Source: Lucifuga dentata (taxonomy: Eukaryota; Chordata; Actinopteri; Ophidiiformes; Bythitidae). From it: a DNA stretch of 64,000 nt. A model generated the notes under the pieces. The model was not told the origin of the DNA, ran no database searches, and saw only the letters and a list, made by a program, of their open reading frames with translations. The position numbers and the translations under genes were made by a program. The stretch covers positions 211,278-275,277 of the forward strand of contig VXCM01001382.1 in NCBI GenBank assembly GCA_014773175.1, read 5' to 3'. Below are positions 46,682-58,709 of this stretch, piece by piece; position 1 is the first letter of the stretch, and every line of letters begins with the position of its first letter.

Positions 46682-46930
46682 TCAAAGTGCAGGATCTCCA
46701 GATCTTCACACAAAAATGTGCACACACACACACACACACACACACTTGCATGCATAAAATGCAATCAGTACTACTGACCTGCCATATTGAAGAGGATTAT
46801 CTCTATTCTATTCTGAAAAGACCTTAGTTTACCTTGTGGACAGTTATGATGCTGCACCGGATCGTTCATTCTCTGATGTATATAGAAAACTGCTGAAGAC
46901 AATCAATAAATGTGAGTCATACAAGGTCAT
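46682..46930 (+). other. ikbke: ikbke 3' UTR
   Basis: A short 3' UTR with a CA repeat (46722-46744) and AATAAA at 46905-46910. The cleavage site is inferred to be 15-25 nt further on. Confidence 0.65.
46905..46910 (+). terminator. ikbke: poly(A) signal of ikbke
   Basis: AATAAA in ATCAATAAATGTGAGTC, the first canonical signal after the stop codon, about 225 nt downstream. Confidence 0.65.
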
Positions 46931-48780
46931 AAGCACAGAATGAGGAAGAGGAAAGGGATGATGTTTAGATAATGACTACAGAAGTCCAATACAAACCTCA
47001 TTAATGTCTTAGTGTTATTGTGTTTCTAATAGGCTGCCATAGTGATAGACTGTTATTATAAGACAAAATGAACGCCAAGTCAGCTGTGCAGCATTTTCCT
47101 GCAGCACTGCTTCTTCCTTTATCCCACATAGGAAACACTGCAGAACATAGAGAGAAATCAAAAGTACTGACACTGATTTGCTGAAATGGTTGTCTTCATG
47201 TGAACATATGTGTTATTTTTGTGTTTGTGTGTATGTATGTTTGTTTTCTACTCTGTATTTTCTGATGATTGATACTGAAGTGGTTTCATGCAAGTCATTG
47301 TGAATTATTTGAATGAATATTTGATTACATCATTGATTGTCAGCATCTCCGGGCTTTGAAGTTACATTTGTCTCTGTTCTTGTTGATGTTTAACTGAAAG
47401 TGACGTCCCCCACCACACAGCTCCAACTGCGTTACACTCACATAAGAAGCATTTGATGTGAACTGTATTTTATCGTAGTGGGAGGTGTTATTTTAATAGA
47501 CAGGCGATGAAATCAGGGAAACTCAACACTCACTGCAGTCAACCCTTTTAAGCAGAACAGAGTGATAGATTACAGAGACAGCAAAGCAAACAGACAGTAC
47601 TCACATATTAAATCTGTGGTGAATAAGGTGGGGGCAGAGTTTGTCAGAGGATTTAAGAAAAGGTCACAGGTGATGTGTGAGGTTATAAAATTTTTTGATC
47701 TTTCTTTCTTGGAGAAAAGTAATTACAGATTCAGCTCAGAAGTGTTAAAATAAAAAGTAAAATGTGAGCTTGTTAGCTTACATCAGCACCAGGCTTATAT
47801 GAAGATGAATCACAGTGTTCTGATGCCAAAAGCCTGTCATACAGTCAGGATGACTGTATGACAGTGTGATCACAACTCACTATCCAGTCTGTAGTCAGAT
47901 TTAACATTTCATTTGTTGTGCGTGGGTATAACTGTGGTGGGTTGATGAAGGGTTTCAACAAAACAGGAAACAAGTGAGCTTTTGTGACACTGCAAAGTAC
48001 AGAGAAAGAAATTGAAACTATTTCTCAGTCCATGCAGAAGTAATGTGGGTGTCCTCCGGGGCTTTCTCTGCTGTGAAAGGTCGATAAATTCAGTTGGTCC
48101 TGTGGTTTTTATACAGCTCACATGTTGTGTTGTTGGTGAAGTTGTGCTGTTGGAAAATTTGATAACTTTCCTATTTTGTAGCCTACACAAGCAAGTATGA
48201 CGTTGTCATCATGTATTTAAATTTATAATGCTGATCCTGTGTATAGTCAATATGTTATCAATCAATATCAGTGTGAAAGACATAACTACTGTGTGATTCA
48301 AGTTTAGATTTATATATTCAATAACATTCTTTACCTTGATATTTATGAACTTTAAGATACAAAACTTTATATGTAAAATACCCTAAGCACTCTTCAGCAA
48401 CCAATTAAAAAGTAGACTGCATGGCAATAGAATATATTAAAAACAAGATTTGCTCTTTAACATTGTTATACTGTATTTTGGCATTGCAAATCCAAATAGG
48501 CAACCTATTTTCTGATATTTTTATATTCTGCATGTCATACTTCTTAATCTAGTTATGGACTCTCCACAAGTTCTTGATCTGTGATTGTGGTTTCTGGTTT
48601 ATGCTGCTCATTTTCTGTAGTCTACTTTTAGTGGTTTCAGCAGGCTGTGACTGGACTAAATATAAAGAGCCTCATAGCAATATTATTAAAGTAACTTGTA
48701 TTACAATGACTCTTCAGAAAGTTTTGTTACCCGGTGATGTAGTGAATTATTAATCTGTGAGATAATGTTAGTAACAGCTA
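46931..48780. other. intergenic, ikbke to rassf5
   Basis: 1.85 kb of mostly AT-rich sequence without a gene. Contains a perfect 14-bp stem-loop, CTGTCATACAGTCA (47834-47847) and TGACTGTATGACAG (47851-47864). Open frames here are short and show no family resemblance. Confidence 0.65.
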
Positions 48781-48789
48781 TCAGACAAG

Positions 48790-48974
48790 GATCAGTGCGC
48801 GCTCCCGTCCCTTTAAAAGGAGCGCGCACACGGCATTAAAAGCCGCCAGGTCCTTTGCGTCACCACTACACGCTTGTCGGGGCGTGAATTGAGTTTGCAT
48901 TCAGGGCACGGAGTATAAACACACTAACACACACTCCAAAGAGCTAAATACACACACATTAAGGGAACAGAATA
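48790..48974 (+). promoter_or_regulatory. rassf5: rassf5 promoter and 5' UTR
   Basis: CpG density rises sharply here. An 11-bp perfect inverted repeat, GTGCGCGCTCC (48795-48805) and GGAGCGCGCAC (48819-48829), encloses a TATA-like TTTAAAA. A second TATA box, TATAAA, is at 48914-48919, 55 nt before the ATG. TGCGTCACC near 48860 resembles a CRE half site. No ATG lies between the second TATA box and 48975. Confidence 0.6.
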
Positions 48975-49773
48975 ATGGCGTCTGTGAGTGTGGTGCAGCA
49001 CCCGGGTCCGCTCTTTAAACTGTCCAGTGGGAGGAAGAAAATCCTGCCGAGGAAATCGTCCCGGGAGAAGATGCTGTTCAGGAGACGGTCGGGGACAGAC
49101 GGGGAGTGTGGGTCAGCCACGACTGGGAGTGCACCGGGGGAATTGGTACCTGATCCTATGTCTCCGGAACCAGTGGGAGAAACGGCGGTGAGAGGAGGAA
49201 GGATGCCCTGTGAAGGATGCGGAGCTCAGGCGGCTTGTTCTGCGCCACGTAGCCCGGACGGAGAGGAGCGCGGCACGGGCTGCGACAGGAGCACCGCAGC
49301 CGGGACTCCAGAAAGTCAAACTGGACACGGGGACTCCAACAAAAACAGTGACTGCCTTTCCCACCATAACACAGGTGGTCGGAAGGGGACTGAGCTCAAG
49401 AGGTCGGGCATCAGTGTCATGTCGAGCGCAACGGCTGCTAATGGACATACACGAGCGCACCGGGACTGGCCACACAGAAGTCGGGACTCTCGGAGCAGCC
49501 ATAACGGACAGCAGAGCATCTCCTCCGGGTCATCACACGGAGACACCAGCGGTCTGCCGCTGGAGAGACTCACACAGGGCAGGACCGGAGTCGTGAGACT
49601 GGTCCGCAGCGAGCCTCACCGCAGGGAGGCTTGGTCCATATTCCCTCAGGAGGTGGATCCTCGAGTGAGGACAGAAAAGGGAGAAGGACACCGGTTCGAG
49701 TCCAGGCCCGTTACGCAGGATTGGTGTGATGCGTGTAGCCGCCAGATCACCACACAGGCACTAAAGTGTCAAA
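48975..49773 (+). CDS. rassf5: rassf5 exon 1 (long NORE1A-type N terminus)
   Basis: 266 codons plus one base, ATG at 48975, donor gtaagt at 49774. Starts MASVSVVQHPGPLFKLSSGR and continues with a basic cluster (KKILPRKSSREK), then a long Ser/Gly/Arg-rich, probably disordered part. It ends with the conserved WSIFPQEVDPRV and the first half of the C1 domain (WCDACSRQITTQALKCQ). Only the last 50 or so residues look conserved. The start is the first ATG after the CpG-rich promoter. Confidence 0.92.
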
Positions 49774-50059
49774 GTAAGTAGAAGAAGCATTCAGAGTTTG
49801 TCCTCTATTTTGCATTTATTTCTAAGCACATTTCTTTTTGGCCCAGTCAGCGGGCTTCCTGTTCTCATTAGAGCTAGTGTACATTAGCATTTGTACTACT
49901 GGTTGTGTATCTTTTGCTTGTTGAGATGAGTGTAGAATAAGGGCAGTGTGTTTTAACTGGATGGACTGCAGTTTTTTTTTTTTCCTAGAACACATTTAGA
50001 TGATTACATAGGAAAGCCACAAGTATTGTGAAATATCAGGATTTTAAACTCTTCCGTAG

Positions 50060-50123
<64 letters not shown>

Positions 50124-50533
50124 AAAAGTGCCATTATGACAGGGAAGGAGGAGGTGACACTGCCAACTTAGTATTTAGCTCTGTAGATGCAGCCAAAAGC
50201 TTTCAATAGAAAGCCCATTATCTCTCTTTCCAGCATTGCCCCCCAGAGGATCTTTGTGATTTGCTACCTTGGCTCAGAGCATTGAGGAAAAGGGAGATAA
50301 AAGTTAGTGAGTCACACTGGTCCATTTGTGGAATACAGAAACCCAGTTGTAAAAATCAATATTTCACCTGATCTGCACAGAATGGCTTATTTAAGGTCAT
50401 ATAAATGACTTTCTACAGTCATCCCTGCATATCTGACACTGACACCATTCCTACCTGCACTGCTCTGGGAAACATAAAATTTGAGCCAAGCCAGTTTAAC
50501 CTGACCTGGACTAATGTATTTAGTCTGGCTTGG

Positions 50534-50587
<54 letters not shown>

Positions 50588-53500
50588 ACACACACTTTTT
50601 ACTAGAAACAATGGGGAGCGTTTGTGTGTGTCTGGTTGTGTGTGTGTCCTTACATGTGTGATTGTGCATGCCTGAGTGCATGCGGTTGCTGAGTTAGCAG
50701 TGTGTCAGCAGCACTGTGTCATGGAGAGGCTGCGGCTGCAGAGTACTGCGAGATAAAGCGATTGATTGGAGGTCTGAGGGTGAAGGAAGACGTGAGAGAA
50801 GAAAGGAATAGATAAGGAGTGTAAAATACAAGAACAGACTGAGGGGAAAATGCAACTAGAAAAGGAAAGGGTGCCAAGCAGTTGGAAAAGGGGATGACAA
50901 AATAGTGGGAAGAGGCTTATGAGAGGTGGAGATGAGAGGATAGGCTTGAAGCGAGATGGGGAACTAAAACAAAGAGAAATGGGGAGGAAAGAGAGCCAGC
51001 AAGAGTGAGGGATAGAGGAAAAGAGAGGGAGATCATCCAGTACTGCAGAGCTGTCTGATTTAGTGTGCTATCAGCACGAATTCAGTGGAGCGAGAGCTTA
51101 GATTACTGGAGTAGGAGCACTATTCACACACATGCACACTGAAACACACACATTCATACAATGTTAGTGCCATTTTCTTTAGAGCTATGCATGCAGCTGT
51201 CCTCTATAGAGCGACTGTCTTCTCCACTCCTGTTTGTTGGAACTCACCAGAGGTGAGTGTGGTGAGGGTGGTGTGCAGTTTGAGGGGTCACCAAGACGTT
51301 ACGACAAACAATTACTGATTTCAGCATTTCAGGGTATTTTTGTGGAAAGAAACACAACCAAAAACTGCCAAAATAGAAACAGACACTCACATACACTTGC
51401 AGAAACACATGCTCCGTCTCTACAACCTTCTTTCAACTACACCCAGCAAATGACAGGGAGTGAGAGAGGGAGCTTTTGCAACCATAAACAACCATCATTC
51501 TCTGTCTTTCTCTTGTTTCATCCCTCACCCCCTCTGTCTGTCTCTAATTTATCATCCTCCTTCTATCCATGTTGGCATTGTTTCATATAAAGTATAGAAA
51601 CAGCTATGCAGCTTGTCCCCCTGGGACAGTGGGGTGGTTCCTGTGACTGTTGTGATGTGGCTTTGCCTTACAGTGGAATCTGTTACTGTAGCCGCCGCTC
51701 CCTTGTCATAGTCTGCTGCTCGGTTGTGGTGTAATCTTCTGACTTTCTTTCTACTGGTGGCTTTCCTTCTTGCATTTGCTTTGTTTTTTCTTTACTGTTC
51801 CTCTAGGGAGATAAGTGGGAATTTTATTTGTGGCATCTCCATGCTTCAGAACCCCACAGTATATAAATGCAGTACACTGTAAACCCTGATAAGTTCATTC
51901 AACTTAAAAAAAAAAAAAAAAAAAAAAAGCAAGGTAACTCATTGGCCCTAAAAAAGTTAAGTTATGCATTGTTGAACAAACAAAAGAGCATTCAATGAAC
52001 CTAGGATTCTCAATAGAAAAACCCTCAAATGTTTAGGTACAATGAACTAATATTGCATAGTTAACTAGCCCTAAAAAAAGTTAATTTATGCATTGTTGAA
52101 CAAATAAAAAAGTATATGTTCAGCATGGGAAGAACATGCAAACTCCACACAGAAAGGAAGCGGTTGACCTCAAACCCAGGACCTTCTTGCTGTGAGGCAA
52201 CAGAGCTAACCACCGTGCCACCCTACTCAATCACCAAGATTCTCTTTTAAGCAATAATTTTGTGCTTTTCTAATACATGGAACAATAGTGTCATAAAGAT
52301 CTGAATTTAAATCAACACTGAATTTAAAGCCACAAATTCTATGAATTTGTGGCTTTAAATTTAAAATTAAGTTCAAAAACTATGGAATGCCCTTCCCTCT
52401 TCTGTCCGTTCTGTTGATTCTGAGGTCGTGTTTAGAAGGCAGATAAAGACATTTTTGTTTAGACAAGCTTTTAGGTAGTCACTTTCTTTTTATGGTTTTA
52501 TTGCTCTTAGTTGATATCTTTTATTTATTGATTTTTACAGTTTCTTGATTTTATGTATTGTTTTTTTATTGTTTTATATTATTGCATGTGAAGCACCTTG
52601 TGACCTGTTGTCTATGAAAGGTGCTATATAAATAAAGTTTATTATTATTATTATAAATTCAGATCGCAAAATTCAAGTTGCATATATTCAAAATGCAATA
52701 TTCAAGTTGCTCAAATTCAGTTAAAACAAATTCAGATTGAAAAAATTCAGATTGAAAAAATTCAGTTTGAAAAAATTCAGATCAAAAATATTCAGATAGA
52801 AAAAATTCAGATTGCAAAAATTCAAGTAGAACATCCGGGATACCAAGGATAGGCAATCAAATTGCGCTGCAATCGATCCTACTNAATTCAAGTAGAACAT
52901 CCGGGATACCAAGGATAGGCAATCAAATTGCGCTGCAATCGATCCTACTTTTGGCCTATCAGCTTGCGTTCTGCCTTAATTTCACAAGCAGAAGAAAAGC
53001 AAGTGGAAGTCCATGTTCATAGTACAATGGCAGCGAACGACAAGAAACTGACATAAGTTGATTCAACTCAAAAACTCTAACTGAATAAAACAATATCCAA
53101 AAAGTACAAGTAACTCAAAATCATTAGGTCATATATGGAATATGTTGGGTACAATTAACTAAATAGAGTACAATTAACTTGTTTCTTTGAGTTAAAACAA
53201 TATCTGGGATTACAGTGTACACTTACAGAGGAGCCTTATGGGCCTAATGGAACATAAAGAATGAAGGCATATGACCAACATAGTTGATGAGTGTGACAGT
53301 GAGCTCTTTATATCTGTGTTACTTACACTATTCTGGCTCATTTACAGTAAAGAACAAAATCTTCCTTTGCTGCTACTCCGTTCCTCTATCTACTGTCTTT
53401 CTGCTGATGTTTTCTTTTTGGTTCTTATCAGTGGTTGTTCTTTATCCGTTCTTCTTTTATTTGATTTGATCAGCAGTTTGTTATCTAGTCCACATTTGGC

Positions 53501-55699
53501 CTCTCTTTTGGTCAGGGAAGACAGGAAGGAGGTAGGGCGTGAGGGAGGGAGGGATCGGTACCCTCCTTAATCCCAGCTCTGGGTGTCTCCTGCATGGGAT
53601 TAAGTCTCGGGGATGGATTGGCTGGGACTACAGACTGGCAGACGGGGTCGTTCATCAGATTAATAGCTAAAGCACTCAGGAAGCCATGCTGCTGGGTGCT
53701 GCTGAGACACTGTCACTCCCCTAGAATCAATTCCTTCCAAACAGAACTTCCAACTGACATATCAGGCATTTAGCTGAAGTTCAAGTCAAGAGCAAATTTT
53801 GAATATTTTTCAGTAACTAAGTATTCTATATATCCAAAGTGGCCATGTTTGGAAGAATTTCTAACCTCTCCACCCCCCCACCTTGTACTTTGGTTTATTA
53901 TTGGTCCTGCAAGTTTGCCTGTATGTCCCTGCTGAATGTGTCCGGGTATTGTAAGACAAGACGAACAACCCAGAGATCAGTGCAAAACATGATCCCACAA
54001 CTATTTATATAAGCAGAGTTAACTGACAGAGATTTCAGGGTTTGTTAGCAATATCAGTCTTGGAAATCATGGTTATCACAGTCATTTTTAGAAACTCTTC
54101 TGTTTGTGAGAGGGGTTCAGCAGATGTGGGGTCATCAGCTGGTCATTGCATCTATGGTAGAGACAGAGAGGGGTGCTCACACTGACACATGGCTGACAGG
54201 AAGCCCCCACCTACCCACCCACACACACACACACACACGCACAGAGATATGCACAAACACACACAAAGACAAAGACAAACTTCCCAGTGTCATCCTTGTG
54301 CTGATATTCCTGATCTCTCCCTCTCTCTCTCTCTAGAGGATGTATTTTTTTCCTTGAATCCTGCTCTAAATTTCTTATTCTACCTCAGCCTTTGGTTCAC
54401 ACAGTAAAGTCGTTGTCTTAAGGACTTTCTCGGTGGTTTCACAGAGGTCCTCTCAAAGCTCCATTTCACTGTGCAGTGAGAAAACATGGGAGGAGGGTTG
54501 TGTTAAATGGCTCATAACCTTCTTGTCCCAGCATACCACTGCTGCTGTGCTGCCAGGATGAATATAGTTTTAACTAGACTTCAGCTAAAACATTCCTTCA
54601 GAGCTCATATGTCATGTTGAAAACACAGAAAATCTGCAAATGTCAAAATAACACATGGTTCTGAATGTTGAATAGACCTATTGAACACATGTTCATCAAA
54701 TTCCTACACCACACCTTGATGTTCTCTTTGATCAAATTGATAATATTCTTTGAAATAAATCCTGCAAGAGTCTTTGATCTTGATGAAGTCTAGTTGCACA
54801 AAAGTGACAAGATAGGCTATGCAGATAAAAATGGCATTTTTGCAGAAAGCCCTGCGTGGTGTTTTGTCCTCTCCATGCTGTGCGTCACTGTTCGTCTGTA
54901 TGTATGGCAGAACAGTGGGGATTTTCATCCAGGCTATATTTAGATTGCCCTTGGTGGATAGTGATACCAGGACTGCAGAGGAAGAGGTTGTTAGGGTAGA
55001 AAGGACAAGACAAAGACACTCTTAAACACAAACACACGCTGGTTGAAGATTTTGTATACAATGCACAGAAACAGATGATGTCAACTAAACTACACAAGAT
55101 ACACAAATAAGCTGGAATTACAGTGAGTAAAGAGATGACATCAGAACCTAATTAATACCCTTATGGTGTTGCATATGATTATGTCACGCTTGTGTGTGTG
55201 TGTGTGTGTGTGAAACCAATGAGCGCATTCTCTGCCTTCAAAAACTCTTCAAATGGAGAAGTAGGGCAGGAGAACTCCCAGTACCTCTTTCAGGCTGCAT
55301 ATTAATAACCAAATGGACTGCACATCATCATCATCCCACGCACACACACACAGACACATGATGTGACGCATGCCCTTCACACTAACAAGATATCTCACCT
55401 GTAGAGAGTTAGTCAGGATGGTTGACTCACTTCCCGTCACCAGGCTGTGAGTTTCACGCCAAGGGAGAGAGCAGGGGAGAAGACAGAGGTGGAGGAGACA
55501 GCAGTGGGCTGCATGACATTTCCGATATCCTCATGTCCTCACCTGCTATCTGAAGTGTGTGTCATCAGCCACTGAGGCAGCAGAAAGAAAAAAGGAAGAG
55601 AAAGTCAAGAGTGTGTCTGTGTTTTGGGGTGACTGTCTCTTTAAGCTGGCTGTTACTGCAGAGTGTGTGGGTGCTGCAGCAGAGACGAGGAGCGCTGAG

Positions 55700-55755
<56 letters not shown>

Positions 55756-58192
55756 AGGAAACACTAATAACAGCAGAACAAGAGAAGAACAGGTAGCATG
55801 CCAGCAGTCTGAGTGACAGTCAGGGTTTATGTCTGCACAGTGAGGTGTGACAGGACCTGTCAGGTGGAGGCCGCTGAAGAAGGGAGGCAGTTAGAGAGGT
55901 GAGAGCATCAGGGAGTGTGCTGAGAGTACAGGTGGAGGGGTGGCAGAGCGAGCAGAGAGGGGGCTGTTTATTCAGAGCGTGGCACCGGTGGCAGAGTGGC
56001 TGCGCTTGGATGGCAGAGGGGGGCACTGGGGAGGCTGGCGCTGGGGCAGTCTGCAAAGGGACACGGACAGCCACAGGCAGCAGAGGAGGGCCAGCGAGGG
56101 ATATGCACATGGGATGGTGCCTGCTGGATGGAGCCACCATGCTCCATCCATGGCACAGATAGCACCCCTTATCCCAGAGAGCGAGGTCGTAGGGGTGGGT
56201 ATAGAGTCTGGGGCAGTTGAAGCCGTGGGAGTGGAGAGAACATTTCTCAGCCGGGTGTCTCTGCATCTGGAGGCGGTGAGGGGTGATTCAGAAGGGGGGG
56301 ATGGTGCAGGTGGCAGCACTTGCTTTGGACAGGTGTCACGCCGGCTGGGGCGTCTACTGAAGAGGTTGCCCAAGTCTCGTTCCTGGAGTGATGGCCTCCG
56401 GATCCTCAGGCGGACATCCTCTAATGGATCACTGCTCACCACCTCAGGTACGGAGAAGAGAAGAGAGGCAATACAGAACGTTCAAGTAAATGAGTAGTGA
56501 TAAATAAAATAACTAAATGAAAGTAGTAAGAAGTAAGAGGAGGGAAGAGAGATAGGTAGTTGCAGTGGTGATGAAAAGAGATTGGTGTATTGGAACAAAA
56601 GGGAGAGATGATGAATAGATGCTTTTGCCTTTTGTCAGGTTGAGCAGGATTGGCCTGCAAGGTCAGCTCTGGGGCAAAATATTTGGACATTGTCTGCATC
56701 CATCTGACTGCTTTCAAGCCTTGTTATATTTGTCTATATCTCACCCCACCCACCCCGCTCCCCTCTGTTGGCTAATCTGTGACCCTTGCTTTTGTGTGTG
56801 AGTGAACACGTCCATGTCTATGTGTGTGTAACCGTGTGAATAACGAGGACAGGTTGCAGATTAGTTGTAAACAGCTGAATACTCAAGTAAACAGGTCAGA
56901 TATGAGCAGTGAGCTCTACAATTTGTTCTTGCTACAGCGACGTCTCACACACATGCCCACAGAAAAGCAGAGAAAATGTAAACATTTTCCATCTGTAGGG
57001 AAAAAACATCTTTTAAGTGGATTATCATATTGACTTTGATATTTGGAGCAGGAATCTGATATGAGAGTGAACTGCTGGAGGCTGCACAGAATTGATTTTT
57101 CCCATGTTTTCTTCAAATAGAAGACTAGCTAATTCAGTTTTGGCGTGATGAATACAGAATGTAACATAAGCACCAAGTGTGGTTGGAGTGAAAAGAGGCA
57201 GGAAGCCTCTGTTGCTGCAGAATTATTGATTCATTTACAAGAAGAGACTGACAGCTGAATAAAGAAGATACTGCAGCTCTTGTGCATGCATACACATGTG
57301 TTTGTGTGTGTGTGTGATAAGATCCTGACTAAACATGACTCAGGGAGCAGCTCTTCAAAAGCTCATTCCTCCACCTGGGTGATGTCATATTGCAGCTTCA
57401 TCCAGTGGAATCATGAATGTGATCATCACCACAAGCTAGGAGCCAGATAATGGATATTTTTAGATGGTGTTCCCTGTAAGAAAACAGTTAATCCTCTCAG
57501 GACTAACTGGGAAAAAACAGACTTCTTGTTCCCTTCTACTGCATTTGCTGTTATCATTTTCTATGAAAGTGTATTGTAAATGGTGCTAAGTGGCTAGCAT
57601 TCTTTTCAAATGCTCAGAAGTGCTAAGATTAAGTGACTAAAGATTAGGTTTTATTCTAAGACTCTGATCATCCCAGAAATTATATGTATTATATGTATGA
57701 ATAATACATTTTAGAAAGCAATTTCTATTTGCTTTCTCAAATAGAAATTTTCTTAAGAAAATTGCCTCAAGATTTTCTCAAGAAGGTGGTAACAGGGAGG
57801 AGATAGCTCTACTCTTTAAACATGCAGATGCATCCATTTGTCATTGCATGATCCTTGGCTGCTAACTGGACAGAATCAGCATTTCAGGAAGGAAGAAATG
57901 CAAGCTCAGTTCTTTTTTCCTTTGTTTGATTGATTCTGGGGAAGCTCTGTAGATGGACAGATGGAGGGAAGGAGAGAGTGGAAGATAGAGATGCTGTAGA
58001 GATGGAGATAAAGAGTGTGAATCAGGGCCAAATGTGTAATTATCTTCCAGGATTCACACAAACACCCACCAGTCAGGATTAAGCAGGTCAGGTTTTATTT
58101 AGATTAAAAGAATCGTTGTCTTTGGCAGGTCAATGTGTCTAGTAGGCCAGCAGATGAAGTGCTTATCCTGACGACTCATTGGGTTTTGAATG

Positions 58193-58233
<41 letters not shown>

Positions 58234-58663
58234 AGCCACGCAATGGAAGACACAGATAACTGCTCCAAATGAGCTCTGATGGGATCAAATGAGCTAAAGC
58301 CAGACCAGAGACCCCAAAGCTGCTCTTAATACCTTTGTAAGACCTGCAGAGCATCCTTAATGTTCATTAGTGACTGTGTTAATATCCTCTCCCTTAGATT
58401 TTAGCTGCCTAACCCCTATTTAACCCCCNCCCCCTTCCCTTCTGTCTCTTCCCCTCCTCACCCAGACAAAGAGAAACAACAGTATGTCCCTCCCTCGATC
58501 TCCCCATTACGCATCTGTCTCTAATTCCATTCAGACATCCTCTATTATCCAACATTGATAATCTGTATTGTCCCCCCTCTCCTGCCTGTCCCACACCCAC
58601 TCTCTTACTGAGAAAACAACCCACATCCCCTATCGTCCAGTTCCTGACTCCTCTGTCTTTCTT

Positions 58664-58709
<46 letters not shown>

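Larger units (their letters stand above)
51873..53219. mobile_element. composite TA-flanked DNA element with nested repeats
   Basis: Left end TACACTGTAAACCCTGATA and right end GGGATTACAGTGTA are inverted and TA-flanked. Inside lie a common fish repeat segment (about 52120-52225), a LINE 3' end (about 52365-52655), a perfect hairpin (52321-52361), a short-period tandem array (52655-52830) and a 65-bp duplication around an N (52884). The outer element carries no coding frame. Confidence 0.55.

Noticed and set aside
48975..49773. Possibility that this gene is rassf1 or rassf3
   Set aside because: The sequence before the C1 domain (SIFPQEVDPRV...EKGEGH) and the neighbouring ikbke fit RASSF5. RASSF1 has a different segment there.
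51241..51590. Open frame of 118 residues in rassf5 intron 1
   Set aside because: No family resemblance, Ser/Thr/His-rich by composition, and no promoter or splice context.
52721..52912. Minus-strand frame with LNFF repeats
   Set aside because: It is the translation of the tandem array and the artefactual duplication, not a protein gene.
55820..56442. Long minus-strand frames opposite the candidate rassf5 exon
   Set aside because: They are shadows of the GC-rich + strand frame, without start, splice or family support. Their presence does lower confidence in the + strand frame.
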